Origin: Desertivirga brevis
GTDB lineage: Bacteria; Bacteroidota; Bacteroidia; Sphingobacteriales; Sphingobacteriaceae
Direction of reading: 5' to 3'
NCBI RefSeq assembly: GCF_017355835.1
Contig: NZ_JAFEWF010000011.1
Span: 62,001-126,000, forward strand
Length of the DNA stretch: 64,000 nt
Below are positions 1 through 10,734 of this stretch, piece by piece. The translations under genes and the position numbers were made by a program. Positions within the stretch are counted from its first letter, which is position 1. Each line of letters starts with the position of its first letter. The notes beneath the pieces are model-generated. The model was not told the DNA's origin. It saw only the letters and a program-made list of their open reading frames with translations, and ran no database searches.

Positions 1-31
1 AAACGAGGGATAAACCTCTATTTTGCATTTA

Positions 32-895
32 ATGAGCGATAAAAATACGATTATTCGGAAAAAGAAAACTATTAATGCAGGAGGAACTCTAATTGATTTT
101 GCCAGTCCTAAAGTAATGGGTATTCTTAATATAACTCCTGATTCTTTTTACTCTGGCAGCAGGTTTACCTCAATTGATACAGCAGTACGAAGAACCGAAA
201 AAATGCTCGAAGACGGAGCTGACATAATTGATATAGGAGGATATTCATCACGACCTGGCGCAACGGATATATCGGCAGAAGATGAAAAGAGCAGGCTCAT
301 TCCCGTTATTAGAGAAATTTCCAAACGTTTTCCGTCTGCAATTCTTTCGATAGATACATTCCGAGCTGAAGTGGCACGAGCAGCTATTAACGAAGGAGGT
401 CATATTATAAACGATATATCCGGTGGTGAATTGGACAGTGAGATGTTTAGAACGATTTCCGAGTTAGAAACACCGTATGTACTTATGCATATGCGAGGTA
501 CGCCACAAGACATGAAACAGCACACAAATTATGAAGACATTGTTCGTGAGATACTTCAGTATTTTATGATCAAAGCTACGAAGCTTAAAGAAATGGGAGT
601 AAAAGACATTATTCTGGATCCCGGATTTGGTTTCGCTAAAACCATTGAACAAAATTTCCGGTTAGTGAATAACTTCGAACATTTTTCTATTCTGGGCATC
701 CCTGTACTTGCTGGAATTTCCAGAAAATCAATGATTTGGAAAACCTTGGGGATCAAAAGTGATGAAGCTTTAAATGGCACTACTGTACTTAATACAATTG
801 CGTTGCAAAAAGGCGCTGATATTGTTCGTGTTCACGACGTAAAAGAAGCTATTGAAGCGGCGAAATTAATTGAAGCTTTAAAACACACCCAGTAA
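32..895 (+). CDS. folP: dihydropteroate synthase
   Basis: Condenses 6-hydroxymethyl-dihydropterin diphosphate with p-aminobenzoate to dihydropteroate in cytosolic folate synthesis, and is the sulfonamide target. The protein has 287 residues, the usual length for the family. Family motifs are visible in order: GILNITPDSF near the N-terminus, IDIGGYSSRPGA, LSIDTFR, INDISGG, ILDPGFGFAK, GISRKS and a final RVHDV. I chose the ATG at 32; a TTG nine bases upstream is in frame but less likely. cdaA follows 64 bases downstream on the same strand, a neighbour pair common in Bacteroidota. Confidence 0.96.
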   Translation: MSDKNTIIRKKKTINAGGTLIDFASPKVMGILNITPDSFYSGSRFTSIDTAVRRTEKMLEDGADIIDIGGYSSRPGATDISAEDEKSRLIPVIREISKRFPSAILSIDTFRAEVARAAINEGGHIINDISGGELDSEMFRTISELETPYVLMHMRGTPQDMKQHTNYEDIVREILQYFMIKATKLKEMGVKDIILDPGFGFAKTIEQNFRLVNNFEHFSILGIPVLAGISRKSMIWKTLGIKSDEALNGTTVLNTIALQKGADIVRVHDVKEAIEAAKLIEALKHTQ

Positions 896-959
896 AACTA
901 TCTGCTGGTTCCGCACATGCATCATTTTTCATTTCAATAAAAAATCCTATTTTACGCTT

Positions 960-1751
960 ATGGAGGGATTTGACTTTAGTTTCCTGCACCTACGTTTTTT
1001 AGATATTATTGATATCGTTGTAGTAGCATTTATCATTTATTATATCTATAATTTAATAAGGGGAACTATTGCCCTGAACATCCTTCTTGGTTTAATTATA
1101 ATTTACCTTGTTTACCTTGTTACGATCCAACTGAAAATGCAACTTCTTAGTCACTTTCTGGGTGGCTTTGTAGGTGTGGGCGTCCTGGCTGTAGTAGTTG
1201 TTTTCCAGCAGGAAATACGCCGTTTTCTGCTTCTTATCGGCAAAAATGCTTTTATTCATCGAAACCGTCTTTGGAAGACATTTTTTGCTAGCAAACAAGA
1301 AGTAGCAAAAGACAATGTGATATCGCTGAAACCTATAGTTGATGCTTGTAAGTATATGCAGGCGACTCGAACAGGTGCTCTTATTGTATTCGCGAAATAC
1401 TTCGATGAGCAGTATTACCAAAATAGTGGAGAGCAAATGGATGCAATTATTTCTAAACGTTTGCTGGAGAGTATTTTTCAAAAGAACAGCCCTTTACACG
1501 ATGGAGCGGTAGTTATATCTGATGGAAAAATAAGATGTGCAAGTTGTATTTTGCCTCTTACTGACAATGAAAAACTACCCGCCCATTTTGGATTAAGACA
1601 CAGGGCCGGGATTGGAATATCTGAGATGAGTGATGCTGTAGCTGTAATAGTATCTGAGGAGACTGGAACTATCTCCTATGCCAGGCAGGGAAGGGTAAAA
1701 ATGAACCTCAACGCAGAAGATTTAGAGAAGCTTTTACTGGGAGACCTTTAA
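960..1751 (+). CDS. cdaA: diadenylate cyclase, CdaA family, membrane-bound
   Basis: Makes cyclic di-AMP from two ATP; in other bacteria this messenger controls potassium, osmotic and cell-wall balance. The 263-residue protein has three N-terminal hydrophobic segments (about residues 18-36, 41-58 and 65-85) followed by a cytosolic DisA_N domain. The catalytic DGA is at 181-183 and the RHR motif at 213-215, both intact. It follows folP and probably shares its transcript. No CdaR or GlmM partner is next to it. The gene ends convergent to brx across a palindromic repeat that may act as terminator. Confidence 0.94.
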   Translation: MEGFDFSFLHLRFLDIIDIVVVAFIIYYIYNLIRGTIALNILLGLIIIYLVYLVTIQLKMQLLSHFLGGFVGVGVLAVVVVFQQEIRRFLLLIGKNAFIHRNRLWKTFFASKQEVAKDNVISLKPIVDACKYMQATRTGALIVFAKYFDEQYYQNSGEQMDAIISKRLLESIFQKNSPLHDGAVVISDGKIRCASCILPLTDNEKLPAHFGLRHRAGIGISEMSDAVAVIVSEETGTISYARQGRVKMNLNAEDLEKLLLGDL

Positions 1752-1760
1752 GCTAGGATT

Positions 1761-1828
1761 TCACCGATTAATTGTGATTACACCGATTGTTATAATCAAA
1801 GCTCGGTGTAATCACTAATTAAGTGGAT
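1761..1828. repeat. intergenic palindromic repeat, copy 1
   Basis: Two perfect 13-base arms (1774-1786 and 1803-1815, GTGATTACACCGA and its complement) surround a 16-base loop. A shorter CACCGATT lies before the left arm, and an AATT/AATT extension continues the stem across a one-base bulge. The same unit, roughly ATCGGTGTAATC, recurs at 8503-8595 and 10735-10790. This copy sits between convergent genes and could end transcription of both, but it has no clear T-run. Confidence 0.75.
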
Positions 1829-1835
1829 TCTTATA

Positions 1836-2246
1836 TTAACAATACTGCTCAAAAGCACCGATCAAATTATCGGCAATCATCTGAGCAGGACGACCTTCAA
1901 TTTGATGACGCTCAATCATATGAACTAATTTTCCATCTTTAAACAAGGCCATAGATGGTGAAGACGGAGGATAAGGTAACATAAAACCACGTGCAGCGTG
2001 CACAGCATCCTTTTCCATGCCAGCAAAAACAGTAACAAACTTATCTGGATGCTTGTCATTTTGAACAGCAGCACGGGCAGCAGGACGAGCGTTTGCCGCC
2101 GCACAGCCACATACTGAATTCACGACTACAAACACGGTTCCTTGTGTGTTGATTGCCGCCTCAACATCTTCAGGAGTCTTTAATTCCTCGAAACCAACTT
2201 TAGTAAGTTCTTCCCGCATAGGGGCAACTAAATATTCTGGATACAT
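1836..2246 (-). CDS. bacilliredoxin, BrxA/BrxB (YphP/YqiW) family
   Basis: A small thioredoxin-fold protein that, in Firmicutes, removes bacillithiol from oxidised proteins; related proteins occur in Bacteroidota, where the thiol partner is less certain. The 136-residue length matches the family. The CGC active site is at residues 46-48 (SVCGCAAANARP), and the typical YPEYLVAPMREEL start and PPSSPS segment are present. It is transcribed alone on the minus strand, converging on cdaA. I am sure of the family; the physiological thiol substrate is inference. Confidence 0.92.
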   Translation of the reverse strand: MYPEYLVAPMREELTKVGFEELKTPEDVEAAINTQGTVFVVVNSVCGCAAANARPAARAAVQNDKHPDKFVTVFAGMEKDAVHAARGFMLPYPPSSPSMALFKDGKLVHMIERHQIEGRPAQMIADNLIGAFEQYC

Positions 2247-2332
2247 ATTCTTTTATTTACTACTATATTAAAATGCAAAATTAGTGCTATTGTGCTATTA
2301 GTGGAAGTATAAGGTATCAAGGCTCTGTCACA

Positions 2333-2623
2333 TTATTGGGTGATATTAACACTGACTAGGGTGTCTTTCCCGTTTATCCTTGTACAATATATGTATTTTC
2401 GAGAACCTTCAAACTTAGTGGAATACTTGTCTTCCCACCCTTCAAGCTCTTCATCCGCCCCACACTCTTCCTCCTTGTTCGCTGGTGCGCCGATACCAAG
2501 GTTAAGATTCATATCCTCGATATAGTAGGCTATACACGACACGCAAACGCTATTAGAATTTTTTTTACATGACAGAAAAAGGAACATAATTATGAGAAGA
2601 ACGAGGTTTTTATTCATATTCAT
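2333..2623 (-). CDS. small predicted lipoprotein, unknown function
   Basis: An unrecognised protein of about 97 residues. It begins with a lysine and a hydrophobic stretch ending in a lipobox (LFLSC, Cys about residue 19), so it is probably exported and lipidated. The mature part has several further cysteines (CVSC, one near the middle, one near the end) and an acidic glycine-rich stretch, which could form disulfides in the periplasm. I chose the ATG at 2623; another ATG two codons later is equally possible. It stands alone, 86 bases upstream of brx on the same strand. Confidence 0.55.
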   Translation of the reverse strand: MNMNKNLVLLIIMFLFLSCKKNSNSVCVSCIAYYIEDMNLNLGIGAPANKEEECGADEELEGWEDKYSTKFEGSRKYIYCTRINGKDTLVSVNITQ

Positions 2624-2731
2624 AAATTTCAACAAAAGTATAAATATCAGGTAATTTAGAGGTTGTAATCTATCCCTTTTAATTACCTGGTATTGTTGCT
2701 TTTAAAAAACAATAAATCCTTATTTAATTGA

Positions 2732-2739
2732 TAAATTTG
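2732..2739 (+). promoter_or_regulatory. candidate -7 element for ahcY
   Basis: TAAATTTG matches the Bacteroidota -7 consensus TAnnTTTG and would give a leader of about 60 bases before ahcY. I see no TTG at the right distance upstream, so the call rests on the -7 box only. Confidence 0.4.
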
Positions 2740-2803
2740 TAGCTTCAAATAATCACAGACGGTATTGATTATTTGAGACATTAATAAAATAAACAACACA
2801 ACT

Positions 2804-4120
2804 ATGTCATCAGTAGAGACAACTTATGTTCCTTACAAAGTTAAGGATATCTCACTTGCAGAGTGGGGACGCAAAGAGATTGAATTGGCGGAAGCGGAAA
2901 TGCCAGGATTAATGGCCCTACGTGCGGAATTCGGAGCGTCACAACCATTGAAGGGAGCTCGAATTGCAGGATGCCTGCACATGACCATTCAAACCGCGGT
3001 ACTTATTGAAACATTAAAAGCCCTTGGTGCAGAAGTTACCTGGTCTTCATGTAACATCTTCTCCACGCAAGACCATGCTGCCGCTGCGATTGCTGCTGCA
3101 GGAATTCAGGTTTATGCATGGAAAGGCATGAATGCCGAGGAGTTTGACTGGTGCATTGAACAGACTCTATATTTCGGTGAAGGCCGCGAACCATTAAACA
3201 TGATCCTTGATGATGGTGGGGATTTAACAAATATGGTATTTGATAAATACCCTGAACTGATTTCAGGAATTAAAGGTCTTTCCGAAGAAACCACTACAGG
3301 TGTTCACCGCCTGTACGAGCGTATGAAGAATGGCACTCTTCACCTTCCGGCCATTAATGTAAACGACTCTGTTACCAAGTCAAAATTTGACAATAAATAC
3401 GGTTGTCGTGAATCATTGGTAGATGCAATTCGTCGCGCTACTGATGTGATGATGGCAGGTAAAGTTGCTGTGGTTGCTGGCTACGGAGATGTAGGTAAAG
3501 GTTCTGCTGATTCATTACGTAACGCAGGTGTTCGCGTTATTGTTACTGAAATCGATCCTATTTGCGCTCTTCAGGCTGCAATGGAAGGATATGAAGTAAA
3601 GAAATTTGCAAATGCAGTAAAGGAAGCAGACATCATCGTTACTGCTACAGGTAACTGTGATATCGTTCGTGCAGAACACTTCCATTCTATGAAAGATAAG
3701 GCAATTGTTTGTAACATCGGTCACTTTGACAATGAGATCGACATGGCCTGGTTAAATACAAACTACGGGAATTCTAAGATTGAGATCAAGCCTCAGGTTG
3801 ATAAATATACTATTGAAGGCAAAGATATTATTGTCTTGGCTGAAGGCCGTTTAGTTAATCTTGGTTGTGCCACCGGACACCCTTCCTTTGTAATGTCAAA
3901 TTCATTTACTAACCAAACTCTTGCGCAGTTAGAGCTTTGGATGAATACAGAAAAGTACGAAAATAAGGTTTACACTCTTCCAAAACATTTGGATGAGAAA
4001 GTTGCCCGTCTTCACCTTGCTAAGATCGGTGTAGAATTAGATGTTCTTGATCAGCATCAGGCCGAATACATTGGTGTTGAAGTTCAGGGACCATTTAAAC
4101 CGGAGCACTACAGATATTAA
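2804..4120 (+). CDS. ahcY: adenosylhomocysteinase
   Basis: Reversibly hydrolyses S-adenosylhomocysteine to adenosine and homocysteine in the cytosol, clearing the inhibitor of methyltransferases. At 438 residues it has the bacterial family length. Visible are the substrate region ([23 protein letters not shown]), the NAD-binding [10 protein letters not shown], the GNCDI and [10 protein letters not shown] segments, and the invariant C-terminal PFKPEHYRY. The gene stands alone, with a leader of about 60 bases and a strong terminator after it. I see no S-adenosylhomocysteine riboswitch in the leader. Confidence 0.97.
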   Translation: MSSVETTYVPYKVKDISLAEWGRKEIELAEAEMPGLMALRAEFGASQPLKGARIAGCLHMTIQTAVLIETLKALGAEVTWSSCNIFSTQDHAAAAIAAAGIQVYAWKGMNAEEFDWCIEQTLYFGEGREPLNMILDDGGDLTNMVFDKYPELISGIKGLSEETTTGVHRLYERMKNGTLHLPAINVNDSVTKSKFDNKYGCRESLVDAIRRATDVMMAGKVAVVAGYGDVGKGSADSLRNAGVRVIVTEIDPICALQAAMEGYEVKKFANAVKEADIIVTATGNCDIVRAEHFHSMKDKAIVCNIGHFDNEIDMAWLNTNYGNSKIEIKPQVDKYTIEGKDIIVLAEGRLVNLGCATGHPSFVMSNSFTNQTLAQLELWMNTEKYENKVYTLPKHLDEKVARLHLAKIGVELDVLDQHQAEYIGVEVQGPFKPEHYRY

Positions 4121-4137
4121 TATTAGTGTCAATAAAG

Positions 4138-4172
4138 AGAAAACCTCGACCAAAAGTCGGGGTTTTATTATT
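4138..4172 (+). terminator. factor-independent terminator after ahcY
   Basis: A stem of about 11 bp (AAAACCTCGAC with GTCGGGGTTTT) closes on a CAAAA loop and runs into a T-rich tail. It ends only about 10 bases before the pdxJ start, so pdxJ expression must use a promoter overlapping this structure or read-through. Confidence 0.85.
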
Positions 4173-4180
4173 TTTATCCC

Positions 4181-4903
4181 ATGACTAAGCTATCAGTAAA
4201 CATAAATAAAATTGCTACCCTACGTAATTCCCGGGGCGGAAATAATCCTGATGTGGTAAAAGCTGCCCTTGCGTGCGAGAGATTCGGAGCGCAGGGGATT
4301 ACAGTTCACCCTCGCCCGGATGAGCGACATATACGCTACCAGGATGTATATGACTTAAAAGCTGTGGTTACTACAGAATTTAACATTGAGGGAAATTGTC
4401 AGGAGCAGAAGTTTGTTGATCTTGTTTTAGCTAACAAACCAACTCAGGTAACCTTGGTTCCTGACGCCTTAAATCAAATTACTTCCAACCATGGCTGGGA
4501 CACTATTTCCAATCAGGAATATTTGAAAGAAATGATTTCTCAGTTTAAGGAAGCGGGAATACGTGTATCTATCTTTGTTGATCCTGATCCAAAGATGGTG
4601 GAAGCAGCAGCAACAACAGGGACAGACCGGGTTGAGCTGTATACTGAAGCCTATGCTCATGGATACCTTGCAAATAAAGAACAAGCGATTGCCCCATATA
4701 TTGAAGCCGCGAAAGTTGCTCAACAAGCGGGACTAGGACTAAACGCAGGGCACGACCTTGATTTACACAACTTAAAATATTTCGCTATTAATATCCCAGG
4801 ATTACTTGAAGTCAGTATAGGTCATGCCTTAATAGCAGACGCCCTTTACCTTGGCCTTGAAAACGTTATTCCTATGTATCAAAGACGTTTGGGCAACTTA
4901 TAA
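4181..4903 (+). CDS. pdxJ: pyridoxine 5'-phosphate synthase
   Basis: Joins 1-deoxy-xylulose 5-phosphate and 3-amino-2-oxopropyl phosphate to form pyridoxine 5'-phosphate, the last ring-forming step of the DXP-dependent vitamin B6 route. The protein has 240 residues, as usual. It shows the N-terminal [15 protein letters not shown], the phosphate and catalytic segment HPRPDERHI, and the late [13 protein letters not shown] and EVSIGHALI motifs. Its product feeds PLP-dependent enzymes such as GcvP encoded next, though the two genes are separated by a hairpin. Confidence 0.96.
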   Translation: MTKLSVNINKIATLRNSRGGNNPDVVKAALACERFGAQGITVHPRPDERHIRYQDVYDLKAVVTTEFNIEGNCQEQKFVDLVLANKPTQVTLVPDALNQITSNHGWDTISNQEYLKEMISQFKEAGIRVSIFVDPDPKMVEAAATTGTDRVELYTEAYAHGYLANKEQAIAPYIEAAKVAQQAGLGLNAGHDLDLHNLKYFAINIPGLLEVSIGHALIADALYLGLENVIPMYQRRLGNL

Positions 4904-4953
4904 GCTCTGTTGAAAACTTTACAAGATATCAACTATTTAAAGCATTCTTGAAA

Positions 4954-4984
4954 TTGATACTGGAGCCGCAAATTTGTATTTTTG
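4954..4984 (+). promoter_or_regulatory. Bacteroidota-type promoter for gcvP
   Basis: TTG at 4954-4956 and TATTTTTG at 4977-4984 are 20 bases apart, fitting the phylum consensus TTG-N19-21-TAnnTTTG. The start of transcription would fall shortly before the gcvP ATG at 5009, giving a very short leader. The -7 box lies inside the hairpin that may end pdxJ. Confidence 0.6.
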
Positions 4985-4990
4985 CGGCTT
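4964..4990 (+). terminator. hairpin after pdxJ, possible terminator
   Basis: AGCCGCAAA and TTTGCGGCT form a 9-bp stem, followed by CTTTTAT. This could terminate pdxJ. Because the right arm is also the gcvP -7 region, the two signals overlap. Confidence 0.5.
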
Positions 4991-5008
4991 CTTTTATACC
5001 TCATATTC

Positions 5009-7894
5009 ATGAACTTAAACATTGATTTCCAGGAGAGATTTGAAGAACGACATATCGCTCCAAGTTCGAAAGAGTCAGCAGCGATGCTGAAAGTTGTAGG
5101 AGCAGAATCTCTGGATCAGCTGATAGATGAAACGGTGCCATCTAGAATAAGATTAAAGACGCCACTTAATCTTCCAGCACCTAAAAGTGAGTATGATTAC
5201 CTGAAACATCTCAAACAAGTATCTCTAAAAAATAAAATTTTCAAATCCTTCATCGGTCAAGGCTACTACGATACTGTTACTCCGCCTGTAATACTTAGAA
5301 ATATTTTCGAAAACCCAGGTTGGTATACCCAGTATACTCCATATCAGGCAGAAATTTCACAGGGAAGACTTCAGGCGCTTTTGAATTTTCAAACGATGGT
5401 TATTGATTTAACCGGAATGGAAATTGCCAATGCATCTTTATTGGATGAAGGTACTGCTGCCGCAGAAGCAATGTTCATGCAGTATAGTCTTCGAAAAAAC
5501 AAGCAGGCTAATACCTTCTTCGTCTCAGAAGAACTTTTCCCTCAGACCATCGACATACTAAAAACCCGTTCTACCCCATACGGTATCAATCTAGTTATTG
5601 GTGATCATCAAACAGTTGATCTAACGGAGGATATGTTTGGTGCCATTGTTCAATATCCGGCCGGAAACGGAGCTGTTTACAACTATAAAGGATTCGCTGA
5701 AAAAGCACATGAAAAAGGCATTAAGCTAACTGTTGTTGCTGATATCCTTAGCCTAACTTTACTAACTCCTCCGGGAGAATGGGGAGCTGATATTGTTGTA
5801 GGAAATACTCAACGCTTTGGTGTTCCTATTGGCTTTGGAGGCCCGCATGCTGCTTATTTCGCTACAAAAGAAGAATACAAACGTTCTATGCCGGGAAGGA
5901 TCATTGGTGTCACTATTGACTCCTCTGGCAATTACGCATTGAGGATGGCACTGCAAACCCGTGAGCAACACATTCGCCGGGATAAAGCCACTTCTAATAT
6001 TTGTACAGCTCAGGCATTACTAGCCATTATGGCCGGAATGTATGCTGCTTATCACGGACAAGAAGGTTTAAAACTGATTGCTCAACGGGTACATGGATTA
6101 TCCGTGCTTCTTTCTGATACGTTAGAAGAACTAGGTTATAAACAAAGCAATGAGAGTTTCTTTGATACACTTAGCTTCGATGTGGGTGATCTTGCTGGTG
6201 CTATTCATGCAGAAGCATTAAACAAGGAAATGAATTTTCATTACGCAAGTTCCGTTATTACGATATCTTTGGATGAAACTACGCGTTTTGAAGATATTCA
6301 GAATATCATTGGACTCTTTGCAAAAGTAAAAGGCAAGAACTTAAATAATGTTGAGCTCGACACAATAAAAAGATCCGTCGCAGCACGAATACCAGCTGAT
6401 TTAATCCGCACCTCTGATTTTCTAACCCATCAGGTTTTCAACACTCATCATTCTGAGCATGAAATGCTTCGGTATATAAAATCATTGGAGGCTAAAGATC
6501 TATCCCTTTGCCACTCAATGATTCCTTTGGGTTCATGTACCATGAAGTTAAATGCAACTTCAGAAATGATCCCGGTAACCTGGACCCACTTTAGCAAAAT
6601 CCATCCATTTGCTCCAATTGATCAGGTGGGAGGATACATCCAGGTGATCACAGAATTGAATGATTGGTTAAGCGAAATTACAGGTTTCGCCTCAATGAGT
6701 TTCCAACCCAATTCCGGAGCACAGGGAGAATATGCGGGACTAATGGTTATTCGTGCATACCATATAGATAGAGGTGAAGGACATCGTAACGTCGCTTTAA
6801 TTCCTGCTTCGGCACACGGAACGAACCCAGCTTCAGCGGCAATGGCCGGAATGAAAATTGTGGTAGTGAAATGTGACGAAAACGGAAATATAGATATAGA
6901 AGATCTGAAAGCACGAGCAGAAGAGCATAAAGATCAACTATCTTGTTTAATGGTTACCTATCCCTCTACTCACGGAGTCTTCGAAGAGTCGATCATTGAA
7001 GTGTGTGAGATTATTCACCAGAATGGCGGACAGGTTTACATGGATGGTGCAAATATGAATGCTCAAGTAGGCTTAACAAGTCCGGCAACTATTGGTGCAG
7101 ATGTTTGCCATTTGAACCTTCACAAAACTTTCTGTATACCTCATGGTGGTGGAGGTCCGGGTATGGGTCCTATCGGGGTAGCGAAACACCTTGTCCCTTA
7201 TCTTCCAGGACATCCAGTGGTAGATATAGAGAGAGGAAAATCTATTCATGCAGTTTCTGCAGCACCTTGGGGTTCCGCTTCAATCCTTCTAATCTCTCAT
7301 GCTTATATTGCCATGATGGGTTCCGAGGGCTTAACTAATGCTACGAGGTATGCAATCTTAAATGCAAATTACATCAAGTCCCGCCTGGAACAACATTATC
7401 CAGTTCTGTATACTGGTAGTAATGGACGTTGCGCACATGAGATGATCTTGGACTGCCGTACTTTTAAGACTGTAGGTATTGAAGTTGTTGATATTGCAAA
7501 AAGACTAATGGACTATGGCTTCCATGCGCCAACTGTATCTTTCCCAGTACCAGGAACGCTAATGGTCGAGCCCACCGAATCAGAACCAAAACATGAACTG
7601 GATAGATTCTGTGATGCTCTGATTGCAATTCGTAAAGAAATAAGTAAGATCGAAAGTGGAGAGGCAGATAAGGTTCAAAACCCGCTAAAAAATGCTCCCC
7701 ATACCTTTGGGGTAGCTACTTCTGACAATTGGGACAAGCCTTATTCAAGACAACAAGCAGCTTTCCCTCTTCCTTACGTTAAGGATAACAAGTTCTGGCC
7801 ATCAGTCGGAAGAGTCAATGACACTCATGGTGATCGCACCCTCATTTGTTCTTGCCCTCCATTGGAAGCCTACGCAGAAGAAGCCTTCGTTTAG
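5009..7894 (+). CDS. gcvP: glycine dehydrogenase (decarboxylating), P-protein
   Basis: The PLP-dependent P-protein of the glycine cleavage system decarboxylates glycine and passes the aminomethyl group to lipoylated GcvH. The single chain of 961 residues fuses the two halves that some bacteria split. The PLP lysine is K706 in [16 protein letters not shown], with the glycine-rich loop following. I chose the ATG at 5009 because alignment-typical FQERHIAPS-like sequence starts just after it and the promoter lies just upstream. gcvT and gcvH are not nearby. A strong terminator follows. Confidence 0.97.
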   Translation: MNLNIDFQERFEERHIAPSSKESAAMLKVVGAESLDQLIDETVPSRIRLKTPLNLPAPKSEYDYLKHLKQVSLKNKIFKSFIGQGYYDTVTPPVILRNIFENPGWYTQYTPYQAEISQGRLQALLNFQTMVIDLTGMEIANASLLDEGTAAAEAMFMQYSLRKNKQANTFFVSEELFPQTIDILKTRSTPYGINLVIGDHQTVDLTEDMFGAIVQYPAGNGAVYNYKGFAEKAHEKGIKLTVVADILSLTLLTPPGEWGADIVVGNTQRFGVPIGFGGPHAAYFATKEEYKRSMPGRIIGVTIDSSGNYALRMALQTREQHIRRDKATSNICTAQALLAIMAGMYAAYHGQEGLKLIAQRVHGLSVLLSDTLEELGYKQSNESFFDTLSFDVGDLAGAIHAEALNKEMNFHYASSVITISLDETTRFEDIQNIIGLFAKVKGKNLNNVELDTIKRSVAARIPADLIRTSDFLTHQVFNTHHSEHEMLRYIKSLEAKDLSLCHSMIPLGSCTMKLNATSEMIPVTWTHFSKIHPFAPIDQVGGYIQVITELNDWLSEITGFASMSFQPNSGAQGEYAGLMVIRAYHIDRGEGHRNVALIPASAHGTNPASAAMAGMKIVVVKCDENGNIDIEDLKARAEEHKDQLSCLMVTYPSTHGVFEESIIEVCEIIHQNGGQVYMDGANMNAQVGLTSPATIGADVCHLNLHKTFCIPHGGGGPGMGPIGVAKHLVPYLPGHPVVDIERGKSIHAVSAAPWGSASILLISHAYIAMMGSEGLTNATRYAILNANYIKSRLEQHYPVLYTGSNGRCAHEMILDCRTFKTVGIEVVDIAKRLMDYGFHAPTVSFPVPGTLMVEPTESEPKHELDRFCDALIAIRKEISKIESGEADKVQNPLKNAPHTFGVATSDNWDKPYSRQQAAFPLPYVKDNKFWPSVGRVNDTHGDRTLICSCPPLEAYAEEAFV

Positions 7895-7911
7895 AGACAA
7901 AAGATTAAATC

Positions 7912-7949
7912 AAAAAAACGCAGGTAGAATCCTCTATCTGCGTTTTTTG
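7912..7949 (+). terminator. factor-independent terminator after gcvP
   Basis: A long stem (AAAAAACGCAGGTAGA paired with TCTATCTGCGTTTTTT, one mismatch) with a four-base loop. The A- and T-runs would allow it to work on either strand. Confidence 0.88.
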
Positions 7950-8062
7950 TTGCGCCCTAATTATATGAAGCTAAAACCAGACTAGCTTAGCATTAGATGT
8001 GTACCAATTTAACATTTTTATTTCCGCCAATGAACGGAGCAAAATTCGTGTAACTCGTATAA

Positions 8063-8095
8063 AGAAAAATCCCGTCAGGAAAACCTGACGGGATC
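8063..8095 (-). terminator. terminator of the str operon
   Basis: A perfect 11-bp stem (8069-8079 with 8084-8094, ATCCCGTCAGG) with a four-base loop. On the minus strand it is followed by TTTTTCTTT. It lies about 30 bases past the rpsJ stop, showing that the ribosomal operon ends here. Confidence 0.88.
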
Positions 8096-8125
8096 TATTT
8101 CTGTGAATTTAAAATCTCCAGCTAC

Positions 8126-8431
8126 TTAAACTTTGATCTCTACCTCAACTCCACTTGGCAATTCAAGTTTCATAAGCGCATCAACAGTCTTTGAGTTAGA
8201 ACTGTAGATATCCAATAATCTCTTGTAAGAGCATAACTGGAACTGCTCACGAGCTTTCTTGTTTACGTGCGGAGAACGTAATACAGTAAAGATTTTTTTC
8301 TCAGTTGGAAGAGGAATAGGTCCGCTAACAACAGCACCTGTAGGTTTTACAGTCTTTACGATTTTATCAGCTGACTTATCAACCAAGTTGTAATCGTAAG
8401 ATTTTAATTTGATTCTGATTCTTTGGCTCAT
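8126..8431 (-). CDS. rpsJ: 30S ribosomal protein S10
   Basis: S10 of the small ribosomal subunit, which also joins NusB in transcription antitermination in well-studied bacteria. The 101-residue protein has the family's [15 protein letters not shown] start, the [28 protein letters not shown] core and the [10 protein letters not shown] end. It is the last gene of rpsL-rpsG-fusA-rpsJ, with a terminator right after it; rplC and the rest of the S10 cluster do not follow. Confidence 0.97.
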   Translation of the reverse strand: MSQRIRIKLKSYDYNLVDKSADKIVKTVKPTGAVVSGPIPLPTEKKIFTVLRSPHVNKKAREQFQLCSYKRLLDIYSSNSKTVDALMKLELPSGVEVEIKV

Positions 8432-8502
8432 TTTTATTTTAGTTAAACTGGAGGTAAGAGCTATTTATTACGACCAGCTATTTATTATTTTTATTAAAAT
8501 TT

Positions 8503-8595
8503 CACCGATTTATTAAGACAATTACACTGATTATCATTCAACAATCAGTGTAATCAAATATCATCGGTGTAATCTTCACGCGAATCTGGGTAATC
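8503..8595. repeat. intergenic palindromic repeat, copy 2 (rpsJ-fusA gap)
   Basis: Nested inverted repeats: inner arms of 12 bases (8521-8532 ATTACACTGATT with 8543-8554) and outer arms of 7 bases (8503-8509 CACCGAT with 8563-8569). Three direct units of the form ATCnGnGTAATC follow at 8544-8555, 8563-8574 and 8584-8595. It is in the transcribed gap of an essential operon, so the RNA could fold into a hairpin that sets the fusA/rpsJ ratio. Confidence 0.75.
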
Positions 8596-8599
8596 CTAG

Positions 8600-10705
8600 T
8601 TATGCGTTTACAGACTTACCTTTAGCTTTCGCTACAACTTCGTCCTGTACGTTTTTAGGAGCTGGTTCGTAGTGATCGAACTCCATCGTTGAAGTAGCAC
8701 GACCTGAAGTGATAGTACGTAATTGAGTTACATAACCAAACATTTCAGAAAGTGGAACTAACGCTTTAATTACTTGTGCACCGTTACGAGTGTCCATACC
8801 TTGAAGCTGGCCACGACGACGGTTCAAGTCGCCCATTACATCCCCCATGTTTTCTTCTGGTGTAAGAACCTCAATTTTCATGATCGGCTCCATTAACACA
8901 GGTTTACATTTTGGTAATGCTTCGCGGAACGCAGAACGAGCTGCAATTTCAAAAGATAATGAGTCTGAATCGACAGCGTGGAATGAACCATCAATTAAAC
9001 GAACTTTCATGTCGGTAACAGGGAATCCTGCTAACACACCATTCGCCATTGAAGAAGCAAAACCTTTTTCAACAGAAGGAATGTATTCACGTGGAATAGA
9101 TCCACCCACGATTTCATTTACAAACTGAAGACCAGTTTTACCTTCGTCAACAGGAGATATAACAACCTGGATGTCGGCAAACTTACCACGACCACCTGTT
9201 TGTTTCTTATAAGTTTCACGGTGTTGAACTGTACCAGTGATAGCCTCTTTGTAAGCTACCTGAGGAGCACCTTGATTAACTTCAACTTTAAACTCACGTT
9301 TCAAACGGTCCATGATGATATCCAAGTGAAGCTCACCCATACCAGAGATAACTGTCTGACCAGTATCCTCGTCAGTTTTTACCTGGAATGTAGGATCCTC
9401 TTCAGCTAATTTACCAAGCGCAAGACCTAATTTATCCATATCTGCCTGAGTTTTTGGCTCAATCGCTAAACCGATAACTGGCTCAGGGAAATTCATCGAC
9501 TCTAGTACAATAGGATTTTTTTCCTCACAAAGAGTATCTCCGGTTTTGATATCTTTAAATCCAACTACTGCAGCAATATCACCAGCACCAACATTAGGAA
9601 TTGGGTTTTGCTTATTAGCATGCATTTGGAAGATACGAGAAATACGCTCCTTATTTTCAGAACGTGCATTGTATACATAAGAACCTGCTTCCAGATTTCC
9701 CGAGTAAACGCGAATAAAGCAAAGACGACCTACGAATGGGTCAGTTGCGATCTTAAACGCAAGAGCAGCAAAAGGCTCACTTGCATCAGGCTTACGAGAT
9801 ACTTCTTCTCCAGTGTTAGGGTTTGTTCCTGTAATTGCTTCCTGATCCAATGGTGAAGGAAGTAGTTCCATCACGTAATCAAGCATAGTTTGAACACCTT
9901 TATTTTTGAAAGATGAACCACAAGTCATTGGAACAATTTTACCGGCAAGAGTTGCCTGACGTAATGCATCTAAAACTTCACGCTCAGTAATTGTAGATGG
10001 ATCATCAAAGAATTTCTCCATTAATGTCTCATCGTATTCAGCAACTGCTTCAAGAAGTTTCTCTCTCCACTCGTTTGCCTCATCGACCAAATCATCAGGA
10101 ATTGGCACTTCTGTAAAGGTCATTCCTTTATCATGCTCATTCCAAACGATACCACGGAAGTTAATCAGGTCAACCACTCCTTTAAACTGATCTTCAGCAC
10201 CGATAGGGATTTGAAGAGGCACAGCATGGCTACCTAACATTTCACGAACTTGTTTAACAACTTTTAAGAAGTCAGCACCTGAACGGTCCATCTTATTAAC
10301 GAAACCGATACGAGGTACATTATAGTTGTTAGCAAGACGCCAGTTGGTCTCTGATTGAGGCTCAACTCCATCAACAGCAGAAAATAAAAACACCAAACCG
10401 TCCAATACTCGAAGAGAGCGGTTTACCTCTACGGTAAAATCCACGTGTCCAGGAGTATCGATAACGTTAACCTGATATTTATTATTTCTGTAGTTCCAGA
10501 ATACAGTTGTTGCAGCAGAAGTAATTGTTATTCCACGCTCTGCTTCCTGAACCATCCAGTCCATTGTTGAAGCACCTTCGTGAACTTCACCAATTTTATG
10601 GTTTACACCTGCATAATATAAGATCCGCTCAGTAGTGGTAGTTTTACCAGCATCAATGTGAGCAGCGATACCTATATTTCTTGTATATTTTAAATCTCTT
10701 GCCAT
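8600..10705 (-). CDS. fusA: elongation factor G
   Basis: GTPase that translocates the ribosome and, with RRF, recycles it. The 701-residue protein has the G1 loop [15 protein letters not shown], the G2/G3 segments [10 protein letters not shown] and DTPGHVDFT, and G4 NKMDRSGAD, followed by the usual domains II-V. It lies in the str operon, but the gaps to rpsG (93 bases) and rpsJ (168 bases) each hold a palindromic repeat. A second EF-G paralogue elsewhere cannot be excluded. Confidence 0.97.
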   Translation of the reverse strand: MARDLKYTRNIGIAAHIDAGKTTTTERILYYAGVNHKIGEVHEGASTMDWMVQEAERGITITSAATTVFWNYRNNKYQVNVIDTPGHVDFTVEVNRSLRVLDGLVFLFSAVDGVEPQSETNWRLANNYNVPRIGFVNKMDRSGADFLKVVKQVREMLGSHAVPLQIPIGAEDQFKGVVDLINFRGIVWNEHDKGMTFTEVPIPDDLVDEANEWREKLLEAVAEYDETLMEKFFDDPSTITEREVLDALRQATLAGKIVPMTCGSSFKNKGVQTMLDYVMELLPSPLDQEAITGTNPNTGEEVSRKPDASEPFAALAFKIATDPFVGRLCFIRVYSGNLEAGSYVYNARSENKERISRIFQMHANKQNPIPNVGAGDIAAVVGFKDIKTGDTLCEEKNPIVLESMNFPEPVIGLAIEPKTQADMDKLGLALGKLAEEDPTFQVKTDEDTGQTVISGMGELHLDIIMDRLKREFKVEVNQGAPQVAYKEAITGTVQHRETYKKQTGGRGKFADIQVVISPVDEGKTGLQFVNEIVGGSIPREYIPSVEKGFASSMANGVLAGFPVTDMKVRLIDGSFHAVDSDSLSFEIAARSAFREALPKCKPVLMEPIMKIEVLTPEENMGDVMGDLNRRRGQLQGMDTRNGAQVIKALVPLSEMFGYVTQLRTITSGRATSTMEFDHYEPAPKNVQDEVVAKAKGKSVNA

Positions 10706-10734
10706 CTTTTTATGATTTCTCTGATTTTAAACGG

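Noticed and set aside
2740..2803. S-adenosylhomocysteine riboswitch before ahcY
   Set aside because: The leader is only about 60 bases, AT-rich, and shows no GC-rich pseudoknot-like pattern.
8847..9128. Plus-strand frames inside fusA
   Set aside because: Opposite-strand shadows of a highly conserved gene; no start signals or family matches.
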